Positions 23,928-31,132 of a stretch of 34,386 nucleotides of DNA are shown in pieces. Numbering within the stretch: position 1 is the stretch's first letter; each line of letters starts with the position of its first letter. The position numbers and the translations under genes are program-made. The stretch is from Aphodoplasma sp045626925 (GTDB taxonomy: Bacteria; Bacillota; Clostridia; UBA1381; UMGS1253): the NCBI GenBank assembly GCA_045626925.1, contig JAZUQZ010000018.1, forward strand, positions 1-34,386, in the 5' to 3' direction. The notes under the pieces are model-generated. The model saw only the letters and a program-made list of their open reading frames with translations, ran no database searches and had not been told where the DNA came from.

Positions 23928-24488
23928 ATGTCAAAAAAATATTATGCATGCGTATACGGCGGAGCATCGAACAAAATCGATGAAATGTATGTAAAAGAAG
24001 TTGAAAAATTAGGAAAAATAATTGTAGAACATGGCTATTCGCTTGTTTATGGAGCGGGCGAGTCGGGCATAATGGGTGCTGTTGCACGCGGAGTAAAGGA
24101 AAATGACGGATATGTTATGGGAATTTCGCCACATTTTATAAGAGAATTTGAGCCGATATTTGAGTGTGATAATACAATTTTGGTCGAAACTATGAGCGAA
24201 AGAAAAATGCTCATGGAAAAGCACGCAGATATATTTATTATTGCGCCGGGCGGTATCGGTACGATGGATGAATTTTTTCAGGTACTTACGCTTAAGTATT
24301 TGAACAGAATTACTACCCCTATTGTAGTTTTAAACATCAATGGATTTTATGATTCTTTGATGGAGCTTATAAATTCACTTGTGAAAAATAAGGCAGTTAT
24401 TCCCGAAATAAACACATATTTTGATGTTGTAACATCGGTAGATGATGATGTGCTTATAAATTATTTGGATATTATAAAAAAGAAATAA
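23928..24488 (+). CDS. LOG-family protein (TIGR00730 type)
   Basis: A 186-residue Rossmann-fold protein of the LOG family, originally described as releasing cytokinin bases from riboside monophosphates. In bacteria most members are nucleotide phosphoribohydrolases of uncertain role. The catalytic motif PGGIGTMDEFF is at residues 107-117, with the paired MSERKMLM at 89-96 and the N-terminal VYGGASNKID and YGAGESGIMG. The ribosome binding site AGAGGTG precedes the ATG. It stands alone between two transcription units; the older label of lysine decarboxylase is not supported. Confidence 0.9.
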   Translation: MSKKYYACVYGGASNKIDEMYVKEVEKLGKIIVEHGYSLVYGAGESGIMGAVARGVKENDGYVMGISPHFIREFEPIFECDNTILVETMSERKMLMEKHADIFIIAPGGIGTMDEFFQVLTLKYLNRITTPIVVLNINGFYDSLMELINSLVKNKAVIPEINTYFDVVTSVDDDVLINYLDIIKKK

Positions 24489-24564
24489 GCAGGTGTAAAG
24501 GCTACAGTTCAATTTGCAAGTGATTTTATGAAGTCTTGATAAAGTGCTCTGTGCTTTGACGCGC

Positions 24565-24608
24565 TTGACATTGCTTTTTGTTTGTGATATACTATTTTGA
24601 ATATCACA
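24565..24608 (+). promoter_or_regulatory. trpB promoter with overlapping palindromic operator
   Basis: TTGACA (24565-24570), a 17 bp spacer and TATACT (24588-24593). An inverted repeat TGTGATAT (24583-24590) and ATATCACA (24601-24608) overlaps the -10 and the predicted start, the position expected for a repressor site. Confidence 0.7.
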
Positions 24609-24642
24609 CATGGGCTTTAAAAGCAAAAGGAGTTTGATTTAT

Positions 24643-25881
24643 ATGAATCAATATAAAAACTTTGATAATTATTTAAAAGAATATCCTGATAAAGACGGGT
24701 ATTTTGGCGAATATGGTGGAGCATACCTTCCAAAAGAGCTTGTTGAGGTGTTTAAGGAGGCGGATGATGCATATGAAGCGATATGCCATTCTGCCCAGTT
24801 TATTAACGAGCTTCGCAGAATAAGAAAAGAGTTTCAAGGCAGACCTACACCGGTATATCATTGTGAGCGTTTGTCAAAGCTTTTTGGTAATTGCCAGATT
24901 TATCTTAAAAGAGAGGACCTTAATCACACAGGTGCACACAAGCTTAATCACTGTATGGGTGAAGGTCTTTTGGCAAAATATATGGGCAAGAAAAAGCTTA
25001 TTGCCGAAACAGGTGCAGGACAACACGGTGTTGCACTTGCTACTGCGGCGGCATATTTTGGGTTGGAATGCGACATATATATGGGCGAGGTAGATATTGA
25101 AAAGCAACATCCAAATGTCATAAGAATGAAGATGCTTGGTGCAAATGTTGTGCCGGTAACAAAGGGCTTGAAAACGCTGAAAGAGGCGGTTGATGCCGCA
25201 TTTGAAGCGTATTCAAAAGAATATAAGGATGCGATTTATTGTATAGGTTCGTGTCTTGGACCACATCCGTTTCCAAAGATGGTGCGCGATTTTCAGTCGG
25301 TTATTGGTATAGAAGCAAGAGAACAATTTTTAGAAATGACGGGTATTATGCCTGATGCAATTTGTGCATGCGTTGGTGGAGGTTCAAATTCACTAGGTAT
25401 GTTTACACCATTTCTTGCTGATCCGGTTGAGATATATGGTGTAGAACCTTTAGGAAGAGGCGAAAAGATTGGTGATCATGCAGCTACAATGCAGTTTGGC
25501 ACAAAGGGCGTTCTTCATGGATTTAAGAGTTATTTATTGCAAGATGATGCTGGCGAGCCGTTGCCGGTTTATTCTATCGCAAGCGGACTTGATTATCCGG
25601 GCGTAGGGCCGGAACATGCATACCTTCGTGATTTGGAGAGGGTGAATTATATATCAGTTTCGGATGATGAAGCGATGGAGGCGTTTTTCCTTTTGTCTCG
25701 ATATGAGGGCATAATTCCTGCTATTGAAAGTGCGCATGCGGTTGCTTATGCGATAAAGTACGCAAAAGAGCATAAATCCGGGTCTGTTTTGGTGTGTTTG
25801 TCAGGAAGAGGCGACAAGGATATTGATTATGTATATGAAAAGTATGGATGCGGTGAACGCTTCAAGCTTGATACAAAATAA
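24643..25881 (+). CDS. trpB: Tryptophan synthase beta chain (orphan)
   Basis: PLP enzyme joining indole and serine to make tryptophan. The 412-residue form starts at ATG 24643, after AAAGGAG. The start DGYFGEYGGAYLP is typical. The PLP lysine is K100 in REDLNHTGAHKLN. ETGAGQHGVALATAAA, GGGSNSLGMF for phosphate binding and the C-terminal SGRGDKD are present, all TrpB1-like. trpA and other trp genes are absent here, so it is a stand-alone gene that may use free indole or partner with a distant TrpA. It has its own promoter with a palindrome and its own terminator. Confidence 0.93.
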   Translation: MNQYKNFDNYLKEYPDKDGYFGEYGGAYLPKELVEVFKEADDAYEAICHSAQFINELRRIRKEFQGRPTPVYHCERLSKLFGNCQIYLKREDLNHTGAHKLNHCMGEGLLAKYMGKKKLIAETGAGQHGVALATAAAYFGLECDIYMGEVDIEKQHPNVIRMKMLGANVVPVTKGLKTLKEAVDAAFEAYSKEYKDAIYCIGSCLGPHPFPKMVRDFQSVIGIEAREQFLEMTGIMPDAICACVGGGSNSLGMFTPFLADPVEIYGVEPLGRGEKIGDHAATMQFGTKGVLHGFKSYLLQDDAGEPLPVYSIASGLDYPGVGPEHAYLRDLERVNYISVSDDEAMEAFFLLSRYEGIIPAIESAHAVAYAIKYAKEHKSGSVLVCLSGRGDKDIDYVYEKYGCGERFKLDTK

Positions 25882-25890
25882 AATCTTATA

Positions 25891-25929
25891 TACAAAAAAG
25901 GTGTGGAGTTTATCCGCGCCTTTTTTGTA
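25891..25929 (+). terminator. Terminator of trpB
   Basis: 17 bp arms at 25891-25907 and 25913-25929, including two G-T pairs, with loop GTTTA and a T6 run inside the right arm. Confidence 0.88.
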
Positions 25930-25942
25930 TGTGAATATTGGT

Positions 25943-26129
25943 GAGCATCTTAAGGTAGTTATTGTAGATACTAGCATCGGTCGTGTGCCCGAAGCGACTG
26001 CCTGTGCCGACAAGTTCAGAAAAGAGGGTGTAGATATTACACTTTCTGTCACTCCTTGCTGGTGTTCGTACATACTGGTCTCCTGAGGCAGTTAAGTGTG
26101 TAGTAGGCTACGAGCTTGAGGGCAAAGCA
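25943..26129 (+). pseudogene. fucI: L-fucose isomerase remnant with a large internal deletion
   Basis: Two pieces of a fucose isomerase are joined in different frames. The first (to about 26065) reads VVIVDTSIGRVPEATAC, then VTPCWC, matching residues near 60-100 of the E. coli enzyme. The second (from 26061, other frame) reads GVRTYWSPEAVKCVVGYELEG, matching the conserved VRTYWSPEA block near residue 360. About 250 codons between them are missing, as are both ends. The shared bases TGTT at 26063-26066 suggest deletion at a short direct repeat. The rest of this 449 bp gap holds the trpB terminator, an AT-rich tract and the promoter at 26263. Confidence 0.78.
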
Positions 26130-26262
26130 ACCATATTGAGAATTTATATTATATTGAGCAAACGAAGATTGTATATTGCCAAAAAAAGTTATAAAAAATT
26201 TTATCTATTGCTTGACAAAATCATATAGAATAAACAAAAATATTTTTATGGAATAAATTTTT

Positions 26263-26291
26263 TTGACAACAGGAAATAATAACTATATAAT
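26263..26291 (+). promoter_or_regulatory. Consensus sigma-A promoter of the Na/Pi cotransporter
   Basis: TTGACA (26263-26268), a 17 bp spacer and TATAAT (26286-26291), both perfect. Confidence 0.85.
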
Positions 26292-26330
26292 ATTATTTGG
26301 AGAAACTTACACGAGCGGAGGAGAAAGAAG

Positions 26331-28082
26331 ATGAACATTTTTACGGTTTTAAGTTTGATAGGCGGTCTTGCCTTGTTTTTATACGGCATGGACCTTATGG
26401 GAGATGGATTAAAAAAGCTTGCTGGCGGCAAACTTGAATCTCTTCTTGCAAGACTTACATCAGCAAGATGGAAAGGACTTCTTCTTGGTTTGGGCGTAAC
26501 TGCTATTATTCAGTCGTCCAGTGCAACAACAGTTATGCTTGTCGGCTTTGTGAACTCGGGCATCATGAAGCTTGGCCAGACAATAAGTATAATTATGGGC
26601 GCCAATATAGGAACAACAGTTACAGCATGGCTTCTTACAACAACTGATATTCCGGATGGCGCAGGTCTTTTGCTTGACCTTTTAAAACCAAGCTCATTTA
26701 CTCCTGTGCTTGCAATTATAGGCCTTGTTATGACGATGATCGCTAAAAATGACAGAAGAAGGAATACAGGCTCAATTCTTTTGGGTTTTTCAATCCTGAT
26801 GTTTGGCATGGATGCAATGAGTAGTGCGGTATCAAATCTTAGAACCGCATTTAATAGTATGCTTGTTATGTTTGAAAATCCTATTGTAGGCATTCTTGCC
26901 GGAACAGTTTTTACAGCTATTATTCAATCGTCTTCGGCTTCAGTTGGTGTGCTTATTGCTCTTGCTGCATCAGGAATCAATATGCCGTTTTCAATTGCGT
27001 TGCCGCTTCTTTTAGGTATGAATATAGGTACAACAATAACGCCGATTATTTCTGCAATCAGCGGAAATGTTCATGCAAAGCGCGTTGCTCTGGCATGCTT
27101 ATACATAAAAATGATAGGCGTTGCCATTGTTACATCAGCATTTTATATTATTGATTCGTTCGTTGGATTTGAATTTATGTCTATGTCTGCAAATGCTGTT
27201 GGAATTGCTTTTGCACATACATTATTTAATATTATATCAACAGTCATCCTTATTCCTTTCTGTAGCTTGATTGAAAAGTTGGCGGTAATTACAATCAGAG
27301 GAAAACAAGACGAAGAGGATAATATTTTTGCAATACTTGATGACAGATTTCTTGATGTGCCAAGTTTTGCGGTTGAAAAATGTAAAGAGCTTGTAACAGA
27401 TATGGCAAGAATATCTGTAGATTCGTTTAAAAAAGCCACACAGCTTATGAAGAATTTTAGTGAAGAAGAGTTTTATAAAATCAATTATCTTGAAAAAATG
27501 GTTGATAAATACGAGGATAAAACGAGTGCATATCTTATTAAGATTGCTGCAACCAGAATGTCATCAAAGGATAGCAAGGCTGTTACGGAGCTTTTGCATT
27601 GTATAGGCGATATTGAAAGAATTTCAGACCATGCACTTAATATTGCTGAAGTTGCAAAAGAAATACATGACAAAAATATAGACTTTTCGGACAAAGCCAA
27701 AAAGGACCTTGCAATTATTACTGCTGCCGTAGAAGAAACACTTGAACTTGCAATAACTGCGCTTATAAATGATGATGTTGAAATTGCAAAAACTGTTGAA
27801 CCTCTTGAACAGGTTATTGACGGATTGAAAAGAAAGATTAAAAACGGACATATTTCAAGGTTGCGTCAGGGAGATTGCACAATAGAGCTTGGATTTATAT
27901 TATCTGACCTTTTGACAAACTACGAAAGAATTTCAGACCATTGCTCAAATATTGCCGTTTGCTTTATTGAAATAGCAAATGATTCTTTTGAAACTCATGA
28001 GTATTTAAGTCAGGTTAAATCTGGTGGGGAAGAATTTAATACAATGTACCAGGCATATAAGCAAAAATACTATATTGAATAG
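26331..28082 (+). CDS. Na/Pi cotransporter family protein with PhoU-like domain
   Basis: A 583-residue protein. The N-terminal half (to about 320) is hydrophobic and carries the two inverted family repeats QSSSATTVMLVG (from residue 61) and QSSSASVGVLIA (from 199), expected to bind Na+ and phosphate. The C-terminal part (about 345-570) is soluble, helical and PhoU-like, with repeated HCIGDIERISDHALNIAE and YERISDHCSNIAV segments of the kind that bind metal or regulate the channel. The ribosome binding site is CGGAGGAG. It is a single-gene unit between a consensus promoter and a terminator. Transport of phosphate is by family, not proven. Confidence 0.92.
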   Translation: MNIFTVLSLIGGLALFLYGMDLMGDGLKKLAGGKLESLLARLTSARWKGLLLGLGVTAIIQSSSATTVMLVGFVNSGIMKLGQTISIIMGANIGTTVTAWLLTTTDIPDGAGLLLDLLKPSSFTPVLAIIGLVMTMIAKNDRRRNTGSILLGFSILMFGMDAMSSAVSNLRTAFNSMLVMFENPIVGILAGTVFTAIIQSSSASVGVLIALAASGINMPFSIALPLLLGMNIGTTITPIISAISGNVHAKRVALACLYIKMIGVAIVTSAFYIIDSFVGFEFMSMSANAVGIAFAHTLFNIISTVILIPFCSLIEKLAVITIRGKQDEEDNIFAILDDRFLDVPSFAVEKCKELVTDMARISVDSFKKATQLMKNFSEEEFYKINYLEKMVDKYEDKTSAYLIKIAATRMSSKDSKAVTELLHCIGDIERISDHALNIAEVAKEIHDKNIDFSDKAKKDLAIITAAVEETLELAITALINDDVEIAKTVEPLEQVIDGLKRKIKNGHISRLRQGDCTIELGFILSDLLTNYERISDHCSNIAVCFIEIANDSFETHEYLSQVKSGGEEFNTMYQAYKQKYYIE

Positions 28083-28099
28083 TGATTATAATTATTACA

Positions 28100-28134
28100 A
28101 AGAAGACAATTTTTTCAAAAAAGATTGTCTTCTT
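28100..28134 (+). terminator. Terminator of the Na/Pi cotransporter gene
   Basis: 11 bp arms AAGAAGACAAT (28100-28110) and ATTGTCTTCTT (28124-28134) with a T/A-rich interior, followed by TCTTGTTTT. Confidence 0.75.
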
Positions 28135-28135
28135 C

Positions 28136-28164
28136 TTGTTTTAGGTTAGCTTTTATGATATAAT
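28136..28164 (+). promoter_or_regulatory. Promoter far upstream of the nicotinamidase-like gene
   Basis: TTGTTT (28136-28141), a 17 bp spacer and an extended -10 TGATATAAT (28156-28164). Transcription from here would give a leader of about 210 nt. Confidence 0.5.
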
Positions 28165-28171
28165 TGCTGCA

Positions 28172-28379
28172 TACGGAATTTTGTTTTACAAAATTCCTAA
28201 GAGCTGATGCTTTTTTGTGCGCTTGCGAGCACTGCGACAATTGACGGCGTCGTAAAAATGTCCTTGCAAGAATTTTTACTCCTGGTAAAATTGTTTATTG
28301 TCATCTACATAGTCATATTAAATTATTAGCAATGAATTATATTTAAATTAAATTAAAAAACATTCGGGAGAAAAAGAAA
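28172..28379. other. Unexplained structured leader or intergenic repeat
   Basis: It begins with a perfect hairpin GGAATTTTG-TTTTA-CAAAATTCC (28175-28197), followed by two smaller stems, GTGC/GCAC near 28217-28232 and CGAC/GTCG near 28235-28252. No riboswitch class I know matches. A 40-codon ORF (28207-28329, plus) and a 35-codon ORF on the minus strand overlap it; neither has a clear ribosome binding site. It is more GC-rich than the tract after it. Confidence 0.4.
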
Positions 28380-28877
28380 ATGAAAACTTTGATTGTAATT
28401 GATATGCAAAATGATTTTATAGACGGCAGTCTTGGAACAAAAGAGGCAGTGGCAATCGTAGAAAAAGTTAAAAATAAGATTGATGAATATAAGAGAAACG
28501 GCGATGAAATAATTTTTACACGAGATACACATATGGAAAATTATCTTGATACGCCCGAGGGGAAAAAACTGCCTGTAAAGCATTGTATCAAAGGAACAAA
28601 CGGGTGGCAAATCAAAGACTCTCTTGTGACAGACGGTGCAAAAATTATTGACAAGCCGTCTTTTGGATACACTGCTTGGGACGAGATGGAGTTTGAAGAA
28701 ATTGAGCTTGTCGGTCTTTGCACAGACATATGTGTCGTCTCAAACGCATTGATTTTAAAAGCACAATTTCCAAATGCTAAAATCAGCGTTGACAGCAGTT
28801 GTTGTGCAGGTGTAACGCCACAAACGCATGCTGCGGCGCTTGAAACGATGAAAATGTGTCAAATCGAAGTTATGTAA
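28380..28877 (+). CDS. Nicotinamidase/isochorismatase-family cysteine hydrolase
   Basis: A 165-residue hydrolase with the full catalytic triad: D8 (VIDMQNDF), K92 (IIDKPSFGY) and C118 (GLCTDICVVSNA). Metal ligands of nicotinamidases are suggested by D49 and H51 in TRDTH and by H68. The most likely reaction is nicotinamide to nicotinate in NAD salvage (pncA). Other isochorismatase-family amidases share the triad, so the substrate is not certain. It is somewhat shorter than E. coli PncA. The ribosome binding site CGGGAG precedes the ATG. A long leader lies upstream. Confidence 0.85.
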   Translation: MKTLIVIDMQNDFIDGSLGTKEAVAIVEKVKNKIDEYKRNGDEIIFTRDTHMENYLDTPEGKKLPVKHCIKGTNGWQIKDSLVTDGAKIIDKPSFGYTAWDEMEFEEIELVGLCTDICVVSNALILKAQFPNAKISVDSSCCAGVTPQTHAAALETMKMCQIEVM

Positions 28878-28989
28878 GGATGTTGCGTATACGGCAAAAT
28901 TTTATAAAGGGTAGATTTTTATTTTATAATATGTTATTATGTTTTGTATTGTTTTATAAAAAATGATTTTTGGAAAAGAGATGAAATAA

Positions 28990-29685
28990 ATGATAAATGT
29001 ATGGCTTGGACAAATTGCAAAAATTATTTATGAACAGATGTGGTTTGCACCACTTCTTGCACTATTGGCGGGTGTTTTAACAGCGTTTACGCCTTGCGCA
29101 TTATCAAATTTGCCGCTTATTATTGGTTATGTTGGCGGTGTAGGGGAAAAGAGCACAAAGAAAGCCTTTGGATATTCGGTTGCGTTTTCTGTTGGCAGTG
29201 CTGTTTCGCTTATAACGCTGGGCGTTTTGGCATCATCTATCACTATACTGCTTGAAAAATACGAAATGTATTGGCATATTTTTCTTGGCATTGTAATGGT
29301 TCTGATGGCTTTTCAGACATTTGAACTACTTGAAATTATTCCACAAAATAATTTTATAACGAAAAACAAAAAAAGAGGCTTTGTCGGAGCATTTGTTATG
29401 GGCCTTTTGGGAGGGGTTTTTTCTTCGCATTGTTCTACACCAGTGCTTGTTGCTTTGCTTGCACTTGTTGCCCAACGGGGAAGCATACTTTGGGGAATAT
29501 TGTTGATGTTTATATATTCCGTTGGACATAGCGTTTTGGTAATGTTTGCGGGGACATCACTTAGTTTTGTAAAAATGATCAACGAAAGCGAAAGATATAG
29601 ACGCATATCATCGGTTTTAAGAATAGGCATGGGCATAGTAATTCTTATAATCGGTTTGTATATGTTTTATCTGGCAATTGTATAA
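28990..29685 (+). CDS. CcdA/DsbD-like thiol-disulfide membrane transporter
   Basis: A 231-residue protein with about six membrane helices. It carries two cysteines in equivalent positions of the two half-repeats: C36 in AFTPCALSNLP and C148 in FSSHCSTPV. This is the arrangement of CcdA, which moves electrons from cytoplasmic thioredoxin to the outer face of the membrane. The final acceptor is not encoded nearby: the adjacent lipoprotein lacks a CxxC motif. The ribosome binding site is weak. The gene is followed 36 bp later by a lipoprotein gene on the same strand. Confidence 0.85.
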   Translation: MINVWLGQIAKIIYEQMWFAPLLALLAGVLTAFTPCALSNLPLIIGYVGGVGEKSTKKAFGYSVAFSVGSAVSLITLGVLASSITILLEKYEMYWHIFLGIVMVLMAFQTFELLEIIPQNNFITKNKKRGFVGAFVMGLLGGVFSSHCSTPVLVALLALVAQRGSILWGILLMFIYSVGHSVLVMFAGTSLSFVKMINESERYRRISSVLRIGMGIVILIIGLYMFYLAIV

Positions 29686-29721
29686 TATTATAAAAATTAG
29701 AAGAACAAACAGGAGGGCATT

Positions 29722-30321
29722 ATGAAAAAGATTAGTTTTTTTGTTTTGTCGTTGCTTGTTATGACTATGATTATGGGTTGTAATGGAAACAAAAAGAATG
29801 TATATCTTCCCGAAGCAAAGAATGATGCGGCTTATACAGTAATTGGCGGAGCGGACGGACCGACTGATATTGTTATAAATAGTGAAGGTTTGACTAAATA
29901 TAAAAGCGAGCTAGGGTTTGAGGTAAAATATGATGTAGACAAATTCGGACATAGCTTTGAAAATAATATTGAAAAATTTACTTATGAAACAAAAGGACAA
30001 ACTGAAGAATCAATATTGCCGACATATATTACTGTTGTGTTAAATGATGAAATGGACGCCAAGACCGTAACTGATGGATTGGTATTACAATCGGGAAAAG
30101 ATGATGTTATAATTGGCACTTCTCGTTTTGGCGCTGATAGTATTGATACTGCGATTGTGCAATATACAAAAGAAAATGCCGGCGGGGAACAGATTTTTTC
30201 ATTTCATATATTTGATACCGACAAAGGCACTATGATTATTGAAGCGGTTGGCTATGTGGGTCAGGATAAAACTGTGGACAGTAAATTTGAACAATTTTTT
30301 GCAAATTTTTCGATTAAATAG
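29722..30321 (+). CDS. Lipoprotein with a GGADGPT motif
   Basis: A 199-residue exported lipoprotein. The signal peptide is residues 1-19 and the lipobox ends in MGC with C20 as the lipidated residue. Just after it (residues 38-50) stands YTVIGGADGPTDI. This strongly resembles the IGGADGPT block of beta subunits of sodium-pumping decarboxylases, which are membrane proteins, so its presence in a lipoprotein is odd. The rest is a soluble, mostly beta-rich domain I do not recognise. The ribosome binding site AGGAGGG is strong. It is probably co-transcribed with the CcdA-like gene. Confidence 0.8.
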   Translation: MKKISFFVLSLLVMTMIMGCNGNKKNVYLPEAKNDAAYTVIGGADGPTDIVINSEGLTKYKSELGFEVKYDVDKFGHSFENNIEKFTYETKGQTEESILPTYITVVLNDEMDAKTVTDGLVLQSGKDDVIIGTSRFGADSIDTAIVQYTKENAGGEQIFSFHIFDTDKGTMIIEAVGYVGQDKTVDSKFEQFFANFSIK

Positions 30322-30468
30322 ATAGAATGAACAAATGATGTTGTCAAAGTGGGTGGCTGAAAGTTGCTGACAAAATATTTTCACTACGAACAGATTGTTT
30401 GCTATGCACATTTTTCTACAATAAAGGATGTTTGAACGCTTAGGCTTTTGAACATCCTTTTTTTACTA
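30322..30468 (+). terminator. Gap ending in the lipoprotein-operon terminator
   Basis: Arms AAAGGATGTT (30423-30432) and AACATCCTTT (30451-30460), then a T-run to 30464. The hundred bases before it hold nothing I recognise. Confidence 0.8.
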
Positions 30469-30526
30469 TTGACAAAGCAAGAAACACTTAGTATAATAAG
30501 TTGTATAAATCATACTTTTCATACAA
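30469..30526 (+). promoter_or_regulatory. Consensus promoter and candidate operator of the abrB-like gene
   Basis: TTGACA (30469-30474), a 17 bp spacer and TATAAT (30492-30497), both perfect. Downstream, TTGTAT (30501-30506) and ATACAA (30521-30526) form an inverted repeat with a further ATAC inside. It lies at the start site, a likely place for autoregulation. Confidence 0.75.
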
Positions 30527-30538
30527 AGGAGAACTATT

Positions 30539-30760
30539 ATGAATAATCCAAAGGGGAAATATGGATGGACCGTGACGGTTGGAGAAAAGGGACAGATTGT
30601 CATTCCAAAGCAGGCACGCGATGTGTTTAAAATAAGTCCGGGAGATACACTTGTTGTTTTAGGGGATGAGAAAAGAGGGATTGCTATTCCGCTAAAGTCG
30701 ACATTTGAAGCGTTTTCAGATGCGGTTTTTGAGGGCAATAGAGAACAGGAGAAAAATTAA
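30539..30760 (+). CDS. AbrB/SpoVT-type swapped-hairpin DNA-binding protein
   Basis: A 73-residue protein. The block WTVTVGEKGQIVIPKQARDVFKISPGDTLVVLGDE is the AbrB/MazE swapped-hairpin fold, a dimeric DNA-binding domain (positions 10-44). The short C-terminal part is acidic. The ribosome binding site AAAGGAG precedes the start. The stop codon is followed at once by the start of the zinc-ribbon gene (TAAATG), so the two are probably coupled. A toxin partner is not evident, so a transition-state-type regulator is more likely than an antitoxin. Confidence 0.88.
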   Translation: MNNPKGKYGWTVTVGEKGQIVIPKQARDVFKISPGDTLVVLGDEKRGIAIPLKSTFEAFSDAVFEGNREQEKN

Positions 30761-31132
30761 ATGGAAAATAAAATGATTGAAATGGAAAAAGAATTGGCAC
30801 AAAAGGACAAGATAATCTGGACTTGTATGTGGGTGATTATGACGATTAGCATATTGGGCTTGTTGGCGGGGGTTTTTGCCATAGGCTTTTTACTACCCGA
30901 AGGAATCTGGCAAGTTGTTGCTATTCTTGGGCTTTGTGTATTGTTTTTGTTGCCTTGCTTTTATGCGTTAAAGCTTGAAATAAGCGTAGGAAAATATGAA
31001 TGTAAAAAGTGTGGGGCGAAGATTGTGCCGACATATTCCGAGGCACTTTGGGCAATGCACAGGGGCACAACTCGTTATCTCAAATGTCCAAAATGCAACA
31101 GACGAACATGGTGCAAGAAGGTGTTGAAGTGA
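30761..31132 (+). CDS. Two-helix membrane protein with C-terminal zinc ribbon
   Basis: A 123-residue protein. A short charged N-terminal helix is followed by two membrane segments (about 19-43 and 50-70). A C-terminal zinc ribbon has C81 and C84 (ECKKCGAK), then C109 and C112 (KCPKCNRR) and C118. Both ends should face the cytoplasm. I do not recognise a named family. It directly abuts the AbrB-like gene upstream and overlaps the acyltransferase start downstream (GTGA), so all three are probably made from one mRNA in a set ratio. Confidence 0.72.
   Translation: MENKMIEMEKELAQKDKIIWTCMWVIMTISILGLLAGVFAIGFLLPEGIWQVVAILGLCVLFLLPCFYALKLEISVGKYECKKCGAKIVPTYSEALWAMHRGTTRYLKCPKCNRRTWCKKVLK

Noticed and set aside
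25823..26086. ORF of 87 codons after trpB
   Set aside because: It starts inside trpB, reads through the terminator and ends by frame change in the fucI remnant. It is not a gene.
26212..26240. A second TTGACA upstream of the Na/Pi cotransporter
   Set aside because: No -10 at a usable distance; the promoter at 26263 is perfect.
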